Below are positions 7,363-13,585 of a DNA stretch of 13,585 nt, piece by piece. The stretch's first letter is position 1. Every line of letters begins with the position of its first letter. Both the position numbers and the translations under genes were made by a program. Origin of the DNA: Anaerolineaceae bacterium (GTDB taxonomy: Bacteria > Chloroflexota > Anaerolineae > JAAYZQ01); assembly GCA_012514775.1 (NCBI GenBank), contig JAAYZQ010000216.1, positions 1 to 13,585 on the forward strand. The letters are read 5' to 3'. Under the pieces are notes generated by a model. The model worked only from the letters and a program-made list of their open reading frames with translations. It was not told the origin of the DNA and did not search any database.

Positions 7363-7391
7363 AAGATACCGCAACTGCCTGAAACTGTCAA
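7363..7391 (-). promoter_or_regulatory. Promoter of the deacetylase-rqcH unit
   Basis: On the minus strand, TTGACA (plus-strand 7386-7391) and TATCTT (7363-7368) are 17 bp apart. The predicted transcription start near 7356 gives a very short leader of about 16 nt before the ATG at 7340. It lies back to back with the peptidase promoter. Confidence 0.7.
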
Positions 7392-7393
7392 AT

Positions 7394-7414
7394 GCGCTTC
7401 CAAACGGAACGCGC
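7394..7414. promoter_or_regulatory. Imperfect dyad between divergent promoters (operator candidate)
   Basis: GCGCTTCC (7394-7401), a 4-bp spacer AAAC and GGAACGCGC (7406-7414) form an inverted repeat. It has a perfect TTCC/GGAA core and outer GCGC arms offset by one base. It fills the 23-bp gap between the two outward-facing -35 boxes. A bound regulator here could control both genes; no regulator is identified. Confidence 0.4.
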
Positions 7415-7443
7415 TTGCTGCCCGCCCGGGAGTGGGGTATAAT
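7415..7443 (+). promoter_or_regulatory. Promoter of the M14 carboxypeptidase gene
   Basis: TTGCTG (7415-7420) and a perfect TATAAT (7438-7443) are 17 bp apart. The predicted start near 7450 leaves a leader of about 80 nt before the ATG at 7530. Confidence 0.72.
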
Positions 7444-7529
7444 GTCTTGCCGAAGGGCAGCCACCGCACATCGCGGGCCACGTGCACGGGGCTGATCACT
7501 ATCGAACACTAGCAATGGGGGAGAAAACC

Positions 7530-9215
7530 ATGGATATCCGCTTTGACACCTATTACCGCTACGACGCCCTGGTCGAGATCCTGAAGGGGCTCGCCGCCGA
7601 GCATCCGCAGTTCGTGCGCCTGGAGAGCATCGGCCGGAGCTACGAGGGCCGTGACATCTGGCTGGCGACCGTCACCAATTTCGAGACGGGAGAGGACAGG
7701 CAAAAGCCGGCCCTGTGGGTGGACGGCAACATCCACGCCAGCGAGATCTCGCCCTCCAGCGCCTGCCTGTACCTCATCCACCACCTTGTGACTAGCTACG
7801 GCAACGATGCCGAGGTAACCCGCTGCCTCGATACCCGGGCCTTTTACGTCTGCCCGCGGGTCAACCCCGACGGTGCCGAGCTGGCCCTGGCCGACCGTCC
7901 CAAGGTCGTCCGCTCCAGCACGCGTCCCTATCCCTACGACGAAGAACCCATCGGCGGCCTGATCCGGGAGGACATGGACGGCGACGGCCGCATCCTCATG
8001 ATGCGCGTGCCCGATCCCAACGGGCCGTGGAAGGCCTCGCCACAGGAACCGCGCATCCTGGTGCGCCGCGATCCTACCGAAACAGGCGGCCAGTACTACC
8101 GCCTGCTGCCCGAGGGCCGAGTGGCGGACTATGACGGGGTGACCATCCGCTTGCAGCGCAACAAGGAGGGCCTGGACCTGAACCGCAACTTTCCGGTCCA
8201 GTGGCGGCAGGAGTACCAGCAGGAAGGGGCCGGGCCCTATCCCACGTCAGAGCCCGAGGCCCGCGCCCTGGCGCATTTCATCACCGGCCATCAGAACATC
8301 ACCGGGGGCATCGCCTTTCACACCTGGAGCGGCGTCCTGCTGCGGCCCTATTCCGACCGGGACGACAAGGAGATGCCGGCCGAGGACCTGTGGACCTACC
8401 AGACCATCGGCGCCCGCGGCACAGAGATAACCGGCTACCCGGCCGTCTCGACCTACCACGACTTTCTCTACCATCCCGCAGACGTGACCACCGGCGGCTT
8501 TGACGACTGGCTCTACGACCACCTGGGTATCTTTGCCTGGACGGTCGAGATCTGGAGCCCGCAGCGCCAGGCCGGCATCGAGAAGTACAAGTACATTGAC
8601 TGGTACCGGGAGCACGACTTTGAGGACGACCTGAAGATGCTGGCCTGGAGCGACAATACGCTGGGTGGAAAGGGCTACGTCGACTGGTACCCCTACGAGC
8701 ATCCGGAGCTGGGCCCGGTGGAACTGGGCGGCTGGGATATGCAGTATGCCTTTCGCAACCCGCCCCCGCAGTTCCTGGAGGCCGAGATCGCTCCCTTTGC
8801 CAGGTGGCTGGTCTGGCACCTGCTCATCTCGCCGCGCCTGGCCCTGTACGAAGCCAGTGCCAGGAAGCTCGGACCCGACACCTACCGGGTGCGCCTGGTG
8901 GTGCAAAACGACGGCTGGCTGCCCAGCTACGTGACCAAGAGGGCGATGGAGAAAAAGCTGGTGCGCGCCGTGGTGTGCGAGATCGAGCTACCCGAAGGCG
9001 CCACCCTGGAGACGGGCGAGCCGCGGGTGGAGCTGGGCCAACTCGAGGGCTATGCGTACAAGCCCCCCGTGCCCGTCTCCTTTAGCCCCTGGGACCCCAC
9101 CGAGGATCGCGCCAAGGTCGAGTGGGTTGTTCGCGCCCCGCAGGGCAGCCAGGTGTCGCTGACGGCGCGCCACGATCGGGCCGGCACCGTCACGACCCAG
9201 GTTACGTTGGAATAG
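7530..9215 (+). CDS. M14-family zinc carboxypeptidase
   Basis: A 561-residue metallopeptidase expected to cleave C-terminal residues from peptides. The zinc site is complete: His69 and Glu72 in GNIHASEIS, and His264 in AFHTWSGVLLRPY. The substrate-binding Asn-Arg pair is in LDLNRNFP (Asn218/Arg219). Glu340 in TVEIWSPQ fits the catalytic glutamate. Between them, DMDGDGRI (148-155) looks like a calcium-binding DxDxDG loop. About 120 residues after 440 look like an added beta domain. No signal peptide is visible, so it is probably cytoplasmic, where it could process peptides imported by a transporter. The ATG at 7530 follows GGGGGAG (7517-7523) at 6 bp; earlier in-frame starts at 7482 and 7515 lack such a site. 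It is divergent from the deacetylase. Exact specificity cannot be assigned. Confidence 0.92.
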   Translation: MDIRFDTYYRYDALVEILKGLAAEHPQFVRLESIGRSYEGRDIWLATVTNFETGEDRQKPALWVDGNIHASEISPSSACLYLIHHLVTSYGNDAEVTRCLDTRAFYVCPRVNPDGAELALADRPKVVRSSTRPYPYDEEPIGGLIREDMDGDGRILMMRVPDPNGPWKASPQEPRILVRRDPTETGGQYYRLLPEGRVADYDGVTIRLQRNKEGLDLNRNFPVQWRQEYQQEGAGPYPTSEPEARALAHFITGHQNITGGIAFHTWSGVLLRPYSDRDDKEMPAEDLWTYQTIGARGTEITGYPAVSTYHDFLYHPADVTTGGFDDWLYDHLGIFAWTVEIWSPQRQAGIEKYKYIDWYREHDFEDDLKMLAWSDNTLGGKGYVDWYPYEHPELGPVELGGWDMQYAFRNPPPQFLEAEIAPFARWLVWHLLISPRLALYEASARKLGPDTYRVRLVVQNDGWLPSYVTKRAMEKKLVRAVVCEIELPEGATLETGEPRVELGQLEGYAYKPPVPVSFSPWDPTEDRAKVEWVVRAPQGSQVSLTARHDRAGTVTTQVTLE

Positions 9216-9264
9216 GGGCGGGCGTTTTGGGCGCAGCAAGCTGCGCCCATCTTTCCTCGCCCCC
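9215..9264. terminator. Hairpin between convergent genes, likely terminator for the peptidase gene
   Basis: TGGGCGCAG (9228-9236) pairs with CTGCGCCCA (9241-9249) across a 4-nt loop. An outer GGGGCG (9215-9220) can pair with CGCCCC (9258-9263). On the plus strand TCTTTCC follows the inner stem, which is only a modest T-tract. On the minus strand no T-run follows. The stem is strong; its action as a terminator is likely but not certain. Confidence 0.6.
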
Positions 9265-9275
9265 AACCTGATAGA

Positions 9276-10454
9276 TCAGTCGAGGATCTCGACGCTGCGG
9301 CTCGTCATGGAAAAGCGAACCCCGGCAGCGGCCAGCTCGTCCAACAGGCGGTCAAAGAGGCGGCCGGTCACGAGCTGCTCCGGCGTCCGGAGCCCCTGCC
9401 CGCGAATCTCTCCCCGGGCTGCCATGCGGCCGACGATGGCGCCGGTAAAGGCCGTGGTGCGCGCCATGGAGGTAAAGCCCAGCGATTCGTCGTAGCGGTC
9501 CACCATCTCGATCTCGTAGACTTGTCCGTGCCCATCCTGGCGGCCCCTGGCCACGACGCGAAAGCAGGTAATGTCCCGCTCGCCCTCTTCCAGGCGCACG
9601 CGCGGATAAAGGACGGCGTCCAGCACCTTCTTGGGGCTCACCTGGGCGCCGTCGACCTCGACCGGCTCCAGGCTGAGGAGGCCCATGTCGCGCAGCAGCG
9701 TCACCTTGGCCGCGTAGCCGGGCCAGCGGACGGTCTTTTGCGTGCCCGACCTCAACCCTTGCAGGACCTCGAGGTCCAGCAGCCAGGGCATAAAGCCCTC
9801 GTGCCAGGCCTCGCACTCGCCCACTCCGTCAAAGTAGGTCGACTCAACGCCCGAATAGCGGGCCACGGGCTTGAGCTGTCCGTCCTTCACCAGGCGGGCG
9901 TCGGTATCGCGGAGGGGCATCTGCCGGCCGCCAAAGACGATCTTGTAGCCCAGGGGCGGCTCCGGCTTTTCGGGAATGCCGCCGCACTGGATGTGCAGCT
10001 CTTCCACATGGTCCAGCTTTTCGGCAAGGTAGCGGGCCATGATCTCGGTCAGGCCGGGCTCCACGCCGCAGCCCAGAATGGCCAGCGATCCCGCCGCTTC
10101 CACGCACTGCCTGAGCTCTGGAAGGTCGGAATCGGGGGGCCAGCTCAGGTCGACGAGGGGCACCCCCGCCCCGGCCGCCGCCCGGATACCCAGGGGAATG
10201 GCGCCCTTGGGCAAGGCCGCCACTACCGCGTCGTGCTCCCCCACCAGTTGGGTGGCCGCCGCCTGGTCGCCCAGGTCCAACGGGACGACCGTTAGCTTTT
10301 CTCCGCCCGGCAAGGGGAGGAGCTTGCGGCGCGCGGCGTCCAACTGTGCCTGGCTCAAGTCGGCCAGGGTTACCCCCGATACCTCCGCGTCGGCCAGGGC
10401 GTTGAACGCAGCCGCCGGCCCCATCAGGCCACTGCCCAGCACCAGGATTCTCAT
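9276..10454 (-). CDS. Saccharopine dehydrogenase-family oxidoreductase (lysine 6-dehydrogenase-like)
   Basis: A 392-residue NAD(P)-dependent oxidoreductase, cytoplasmic. The N-terminal Rossmann domain has GSGLMG at 7-12. Acidic Asp33 after the second strand suggests NAD preference. GCGVEPGLTEIMA at 128-140 marks the link to the catalytic domain. IQCGGIPEKPEPPLGY (155-170) and SMARTTAFTGAIVGRM (329-344) resemble lysine 6-dehydrogenases and related saccharopine dehydrogenase-like enzymes, which oxidise the side-chain amine of lysine. Full saccharopine dehydrogenase or carboxynorspermidine dehydrogenase activity cannot be excluded. The ATG at 10454 follows GGAG at 6 nt; a start 12 codons upstream has no such site. 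It has its own promoter and is divergent from the peptide importer, which fits amino-acid use but does not prove it. Confidence 0.82.
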   Translation of the reverse strand: MRILVLGSGLMGPAAAFNALADAEVSGVTLADLSQAQLDAARRKLLPLPGGEKLTVVPLDLGDQAAATQLVGEHDAVVAALPKGAIPLGIRAAAGAGVPLVDLSWPPDSDLPELRQCVEAAGSLAILGCGVEPGLTEIMARYLAEKLDHVEELHIQCGGIPEKPEPPLGYKIVFGGRQMPLRDTDARLVKDGQLKPVARYSGVESTYFDGVGECEAWHEGFMPWLLDLEVLQGLRSGTQKTVRWPGYAAKVTLLRDMGLLSLEPVEVDGAQVSPKKVLDAVLYPRVRLEEGERDITCFRVVARGRQDGHGQVYEIEMVDRYDESLGFTSMARTTAFTGAIVGRMAARGEIRGQGLRTPEQLVTGRLFDRLLDELAAAGVRFSMTSRSVEILD

Positions 10455-10495
10455 GAGGCTCTCCTTTTCGCCATTGTGAGTGATTTGCACAGCGG

Positions 10496-10524
10496 ATTAT
10501 ACTACCGTTTCTCGCCGGTGGCAA
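10496..10524 (-). promoter_or_regulatory. Promoter of the saccharopine dehydrogenase-like gene
   Basis: On the minus strand, TTGCCA (plus-strand 10519-10524) and a perfect TATAAT (10496-10501) are 17 bp apart. The predicted leader is about 35 nt to the ATG at 10454. Confidence 0.7.
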
Positions 10525-10565
10525 CGCGCACCCGCGACGGTACGGGCCACCGGCCGGGCAGCCAA

Positions 10566-10579
10566 GGGGTCCGAACCCC
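10566..10579. promoter_or_regulatory. Dyad just upstream of the importer promoter (operator candidate)
   Basis: GGGGT (10566-10570), CCGA and ACCCC (10575-10579) form a 14-bp near-palindrome in which six of seven base pairs are complementary. It ends 3 bp before the -35 box of the importer promoter, where an activator or repressor could bind. No regulator gene is adjacent in this window. Confidence 0.35.
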
Positions 10580-10582
10580 AAA

Positions 10583-10611
10583 TTGACAATCCTCGGAACC
10601 TGGGGTAGAAT
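10583..10611 (+). promoter_or_regulatory. Promoter of the peptide-type ABC importer operon
   Basis: A perfect TTGACA (10583-10588) and TAGAAT (10606-10611) are 17 bp apart. This is the closest to consensus in the window. Transcription would start near 10618, about 140 nt before the permease ATG. Confidence 0.75.
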
Positions 10612-10759
10612 GTGTCCTCAATTAGAGCCAACACAGGCAAGGCGTTGTGCCTGATCGCTAGAGGGTAAAAGCTAGAAGCCAGAGTCCACAACCGTCGCTG
10701 ACGGAAGTCAATGTGCCGGGAACCATTCGCAAAGTGCGGAGAGGAGAGGGAGACCGACC
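10612..10759 (+). promoter_or_regulatory. Leader of the importer operon with small hairpins
   Basis: The stretch from 10455 to 10759 (305 bases) holds no gene. Its left part holds the two divergent promoters. The right part is this leader. It contains CAGGCA (10634-10639) pairing with TGCCTG (10648-10653), and CCGTC (10692-10696) pairing with GACGG (10700-10704). It ends in a purine-rich ribosome-binding region, with GGGAG at 10748-10752. I recognise no known riboswitch, and no terminator-like T-run is present. Confidence 0.4.
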
Positions 10760-11680
10760 ATGGGCCGATTTATCTTGATGCGACTGCTGGGGCTTGTGCC
10801 TGTGCTGCTGATCCTCTCCATCTTTACCTTTGCCATCATGCACGAGGTTCCCGGCGCGCCCTGGAAGTACGGGCAACGGCCCTTCTCCGAGGCCCAGATC
10901 GCGGCCCTGGAGGCACGCTATGGGCTGGACAAGCCGGTGTGGCAGCAATATCTCATCTGGCTGCGCGGCGTCCTGCGCCTGGACTTGGGCATGTCCTTCG
11001 AGCATCCCGACGAGTCGGTCCTGGCCCTCATCGCCCGCACCTGGCCGACGACGGCCCACCTTGGCGGCATGGCCCTTCTCATCGCCTTTGGAGTGGGCGT
11101 TCCCCTGGGGCTGGTCGCCGCCCTCAAGCAGAACACCTGGATAGACTACATGGCCACCCTGACGTCCATCGTCGGGTTTGTTACGCCCCATTTCGTGTGG
11201 GGCATCCTCTTTATTCTCATCTTTTCCCTGGCCCTCAAGTGGCTGCCCACGGGCGGTTGGGAAGGGCCCAAGACCTGGATCATGCCCGTGGTGGCCTATT
11301 GCCTGGCGCCCATCGCCACCATTGCCCGCTATACTCGCGCAGCCGTCATCGAAGTGCTGCGAACGGACTATGTGCGCACGGCGCGGGCCAAAGGGCTGCG
11401 CGAGCGCACAGTCCTGGGACGGCACGTGATGAAGAACGCCCTGATCCCCCTCATCACCGTCTTCGGTCCCCTCATCCCGGACCTGATCACGGGCTCGATC
11501 TTTATCGAGGCCATCTTTCGCGTGCCCGGGCTGGGCAAATTCTGGGTCACCAGCACCATCAACCGCGATTATCCGGTCATCATCGGCCTGACCATGCTCT
11601 GGGCGGTCCTCATCGCCATCACCTATCTCATCTCGGACATTCTCTACGTCGCGGCCGACCCGCGCGTGCACTATAACTAG
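10760..11680 (+). CDS. ABC importer permease, DppB/OppB type
   Basis: A 306-residue inner-membrane permease of the peptide/nickel/opine-type ABC importers. It has the classic N-terminal helix at 8-28 followed by an outer loop with a GLDKPVWQQYLIWL block (55-68). Further membrane segments lie near 100-122, 133-158, 173-190, 235-255 and 273-296. The EAA loop that contacts the ATPase is RTDYVRTARAKGLRERTV followed by MKNAL (201-228). The C-terminal ADPRVHYN ending is typical. GGGAG at 10748-10752 is 7 bp before the ATG. The DppC-type partner begins 12 bp after the stop, so the two form the translocation pore together. Substrate class (di- or oligopeptide, sugar, metal chelate) cannot be decided from the permease alone. 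Confidence 0.95.
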   Translation: MGRFILMRLLGLVPVLLILSIFTFAIMHEVPGAPWKYGQRPFSEAQIAALEARYGLDKPVWQQYLIWLRGVLRLDLGMSFEHPDESVLALIARTWPTTAHLGGMALLIAFGVGVPLGLVAALKQNTWIDYMATLTSIVGFVTPHFVWGILFILIFSLALKWLPTGGWEGPKTWIMPVVAYCLAPIATIARYTRAAVIEVLRTDYVRTARAKGLRERTVLGRHVMKNALIPLITVFGPLIPDLITGSIFIEAIFRVPGLGKFWVTSTINRDYPVIIGLTMLWAVLIAITYLISDILYVAADPRVHYN

Positions 11681-11692
11681 CGAGGCGGAGCC

Positions 11693-12670
11693 ATGGCAAC
11701 GGGTGTGCCGGCCCCGGGTGTGGCCGAAACAGAGCAGGAGAGCATTGCCAGGGTCTACGGGCTGCGCTCCCAGGAGCGGGGCATCTATCGCGACGCCGCC
11801 CGCCGCTTCCTGCGCAACAAGCTATCCATGGTGGGCCTGGCACTGGTCGCCATCCTCCTGCTGACGGCCATCCTGGCCGACGATGCCCTCATCGCCATTC
11901 CCCTGGGCCGCGAGCCCAGGCCGATCATTGCCCGGACCCCCTACGACAAGATCTTTTTCGGGCCGGCAGGGGAATTTCCCAGCAGCGAGTACTGGATGGG
12001 CACCGACCTCAACGGCCGCGACCTCTGGAGCCGCATCATCCACGGGGCACGCGTCTCCCTGTCCATCGGCATCCTCGCCCAGCTCGTCGCCTTTGGCATC
12101 GGCATCCCCCTGGGCGCCATCGCCGGCTGGAAGGGAGGGCGCGTCGATTTCTTTATCATGCGCCTGGTGGACATCATGTCGTCCCTGCCCACGCTCCTCT
12201 TTGCCTACCTGATCATGGCCCGGCTGGGGGCCGGGTTCTGGAACGTGATGCTGGCCATCGGCATCACCACCTGGATCAGCGTCTGCCGGCTGACCCGGGC
12301 CCAGTTCCTGACGCTGCGAGAAAAAGAGTTTGTGGAGGCGTCGCGCATGATCGGCGCCAACGGCTTGCGCATCGTGCGCTACCACCTGTTGCCCAACGCC
12401 CTGGCGCCCATCATCGTCGCCCTGACATTGGGCATTCCCGTCGCGATCTTTGCCGAGGCGTCCCTGAGCTTTCTGGGGGTCGGCATCAACCCGCCCATGC
12501 CCAGTTGGGGGCAGATGATCGGCCGTGACGGCATCACCAACATGACCTACTACTGGCATCTGGCCTTCTTCCCGGCGCTCATGATCGCCGTCACCATGTT
12601 GGGCTTTACGCTCATGGGCGATGGGCTTCGTGATGCGCTGGACCCGCAGATGATCCAGACCAAGAAGTAG
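11693..12670 (+). CDS. ABC importer permease, DppC/OppC type
   Basis: A 325-residue inner-membrane permease and partner of the upstream gene. It has a cytoplasmic N-terminal tail of about 45 residues (the OppC_N region, RFLRNKLSMVGL at 38-49), a first helix at about 46-63, and the family hallmark GTDLNGRDLWSRIIHGAR at 103-120. Five helices follow from about 122 onward. The EAA loop EFVEASRMIGANGLRIV with HLLPNALAP (212-239) is intact. SFLGVGINPPMPSWGQMI (259-276) is the usual conserved periplasmic-side segment. GAGG at 11682-11685 is 7 bp before the ATG. No ATP-binding subunit follows directly; a binding-protein gene comes next after 143 bp. Confidence 0.95.
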   Translation: MATGVPAPGVAETEQESIARVYGLRSQERGIYRDAARRFLRNKLSMVGLALVAILLLTAILADDALIAIPLGREPRPIIARTPYDKIFFGPAGEFPSSEYWMGTDLNGRDLWSRIIHGARVSLSIGILAQLVAFGIGIPLGAIAGWKGGRVDFFIMRLVDIMSSLPTLLFAYLIMARLGAGFWNVMLAIGITTWISVCRLTRAQFLTLREKEFVEASRMIGANGLRIVRYHLLPNALAPIIVALTLGIPVAIFAEASLSFLGVGINPPMPSWGQMIGRDGITNMTYYWHLAFFPALMIAVTMLGFTLMGDGLRDALDPQMIQTKK

Positions 12671-12728
12671 CGCCGGTGCAGGTCAAGAAAGGAGGGCAGA
12701 ACTTTCCAGAAACGGGACGAGCAACTTT

Positions 12729-12768
12729 GGCTCGAGCCATGGCCTGGAACGCCCGTGGCCACCGAGCC
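12729..12768 (+). other. Hairpin between permease and binding-protein genes
   Basis: GGCTCG (12729-12734) pairs with CGAGCC (12763-12768), and TGGCC (12740-12744) with GGCCA (12757-12761), forming a two-part stem. The left arm lies in a 12-bp perfect palindrome (12728-12739). No T-run follows, so it is not a standard terminator. Such intercistronic stems can stabilise part of a message. I see no promoter in the 143-bp gap. Confidence 0.4.
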
Positions 12769-12813
12769 CCGTAGATCGGAAAGCCTTTGAAAGAGACGAG
12801 GAGGAGGACGATT

Positions 12814-13585
12814 ATGAAGGGTAGGTTTGCACCGCTCGCCATCTGGCTGGTCATCCTGGTGCTGGTGGGCTGCGGGCCCGCGCCGGCGGCAACCCAGGTG
12901 CCGGCCGTCGAGGCTCCAACCGCGGCCCCCCAGGCAGCGGAGCCGGACAGGGTCGTCAATCGTGCCGGGGTGGAGCTTCCCCCTGATGCCGCTCCCCTGG
13001 ACCAACAAGTCATGCGTTACGCCGAGAGCGAGGCCACCTGGCTGACGTGGGACGCCAGCGTGTACGACGAAAACGTGGGCGACATGTACGCCTGGCCCGA
13101 TTCGTGTGTGCGGCCTGACGAGTTCTACGAGCCACAGCCCAACGCCTGCACGAGCTGGGAGGTGTCAGACGACGGCCTGACCTGGACCTTCCACCTGCAG
13201 GAGGACAAGATCTGGAGCGACGGCACGCCGGTGACGGCCGACGATTGGGTCTTTACCCTGCAGCGTTACGCCCGCGCCGAGTACGATTTTGAATGGTTCT
13301 ATAGCATGGCGGGCATCGTCAACTGGGCAGGCGTCGTGAGCGGCGAGGTGCCGCCCGAGGAGCTGGGCGTCAAGAAGGTCGACGACTATAGCTTTAGCAT
13401 CACCACGGAGCGGCCGGCACCGTACCTCATCAAGATCATGGCCGACGTGTGGGTCGTGCCCAAGCACATCGTCAAGGACCGCCTGGACGACGGCTCGTGG
13501 GCGTTCAATCAAGAGAATTGGGTCTCCTGCGGCCCCTATATCACAGAGGCCTACGAGAAGGGCAAGCAACTGGTCTTTGTCGCCA
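12814..13585 (+). CDS. Extracellular solute-binding lipoprotein, family 5 (5' part, 257 residues visible)
   Basis: This is the substrate-capturing lipoprotein of the adjacent importer, tethered outside the membrane. The frame is open from the ATG at 12814 to the last base, so the C-terminal half is outside the window (the family is usually 500-600 residues). Residues 1-19 are a lipoprotein signal peptide with lipobox LVGC and lipidated Cys20, followed by a Pro/Ala-rich tether to about residue 45. The mature domain shows the family hallmark GLTWTFHLQEDKIWSDGTPV (122-141), continuing into ADDWVFTLQRY. Later blocks are RPAPYLIKIMADVWVVPKHIV and CGPYI. AGGAGGAGG at 12799-12807 lies 6 bp before the ATG, a strong site that fits a highly made binding protein. 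It probably shares a transcript with the permeases. The ligand is not predictable; peptides are the commonest for this family. Confidence 0.93.
   Translation, partial: MKGRFAPLAIWLVILVLVGCGPAPAATQVPAVEAPTAAPQAAEPDRVVNRAGVELPPDAAPLDQQVMRYAESEATWLTWDASVYDENVGDMYAWPDSCVRPDEFYEPQPNACTSWEVSDDGLTWTFHLQEDKIWSDGTPVTADDWVFTLQRYARAEYDFEWFYSMAGIVNWAGVVSGEVPPEELGVKKVDDYSFSITTERPAPYLIKIMADVWVVPKHIVKDRLDDGSWAFNQENWVSCGPYITEAYEKGKQLVFVA

Noticed and set aside
7341..7499. Upstream extension of the deacetylase by 53 residues
   Set aside because: It would place the promoter inside the coding region and put polar sequence before the signal helix.
7482..7529. Longer N-terminus for the M14 peptidase (starts at 7482 or 7515)
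   Set aside because: The GGGGGAG ribosome-binding site points to the ATG at 7530, where recognisable M14 sequence begins. The extra residues show no signal peptide.
10658..11671. Minus-strand open frame of 337 codons opposite the first permease
   Set aside because: The permease has an intact membrane topology and EAA motif. The antisense product is Asp/Gly/His/Gln-rich without a domain, a typical mirror of membrane-protein codons.
10711..11676. Plus-strand 321-codon frame overlapping the first permease in another frame, starting in the leader
   Set aside because: The product is a His/Arg/Ala-rich shadow. The ATG at 10711 has no good ribosome-binding site, whereas the permease ATG does.
12728..12739. 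12-bp perfect palindrome as a stand-alone operator or integration site
   Set aside because: It can be explained as part of the larger intercistronic hairpin. No integrase, direct repeat or second copy is visible in the window.
1..13585. Defence island, biosynthetic cluster, prophage or mobile element
   Set aside because: Every convincing open frame belongs to a familiar housekeeping, surface-glycan, peptidase or transport family. There is no transposase, integrase, toxin-antitoxin pair, nuclease/helicase set or tRNA boundary.

Overview
The window is ordinary high-GC bacterial chromosome, densely coded on both strands. It carries 11 protein genes: 9 complete, lgt cut by the left edge and a solute-binding lipoprotein cut by the right edge. 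The long Thr-Pro-rich linker in a secreted polysaccharide deacetylase, the GC content and the gene mix suggest a member of the Chloroflexota (Anaerolineae/Caldilineae-like). That assignment is an inference from style; no marker gene proves it. I see no rRNA, tRNA, CRISPR array, transposase, integrase or phage gene.

Layout. (1) 1-1120, plus strand: the end of lgt (lipoprotein diacylglyceryl transferase) overlaps an ogt-type DNA alkyltransferase by 11 bp. (2) 1117-1213: a sigma70-like promoter begins in the ogt stop codon region and is followed about 25 bp later by a strong intrinsic terminator. Alternative pairing here could form an antiterminator. (3) 1238-4401, plus strand: a tight three-gene operon of two GT4-fold glycosyltransferases and a SAM methyltransferase, probably acting on a surface glycan or glycolipid. 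(4) 7340-4530, minus strand: a secreted polysaccharide deacetylase followed 9 bp later by an RqcH/NFACT ribosome-rescue factor. (5) 7530-9215, plus strand: an M14 zinc carboxypeptidase, divergent from the deacetylase. The two promoters lie back to back with a dyad-like sequence between their -35 boxes. (6) 10454-9276, minus strand: a saccharopine-dehydrogenase/lysine-6-dehydrogenase-like oxidoreductase, convergent with the peptidase across a hairpin. (7) 10760-13585, plus strand: a Dpp/Opp-type ABC importer (two permeases, then a family 5 binding lipoprotein) behind a near-consensus promoter and a leader of about 140 nt. No ATPase gene lies within the window.

How the genes relate. The importer, carboxypeptidase and amino-acid dehydrogenase-like enzyme could form a peptide or amino-acid uptake and catabolism neighbourhood, but this is inferred from adjacency only. 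Lgt would be needed to lipidate the binding protein. The glycosyltransferase operon and the deacetylase both point to cell-surface polysaccharide work.

I found no convincing new multi-gene system. The observations most worth a second look are regulatory: the promoter-terminator arrangement before the glycosyltransferase operon, the dyad between divergent promoters at 7394-7414, and the dyad just upstream of the importer promoter. An E-R pair where RqcH proteins have a functional D-R pair is also worth checking.
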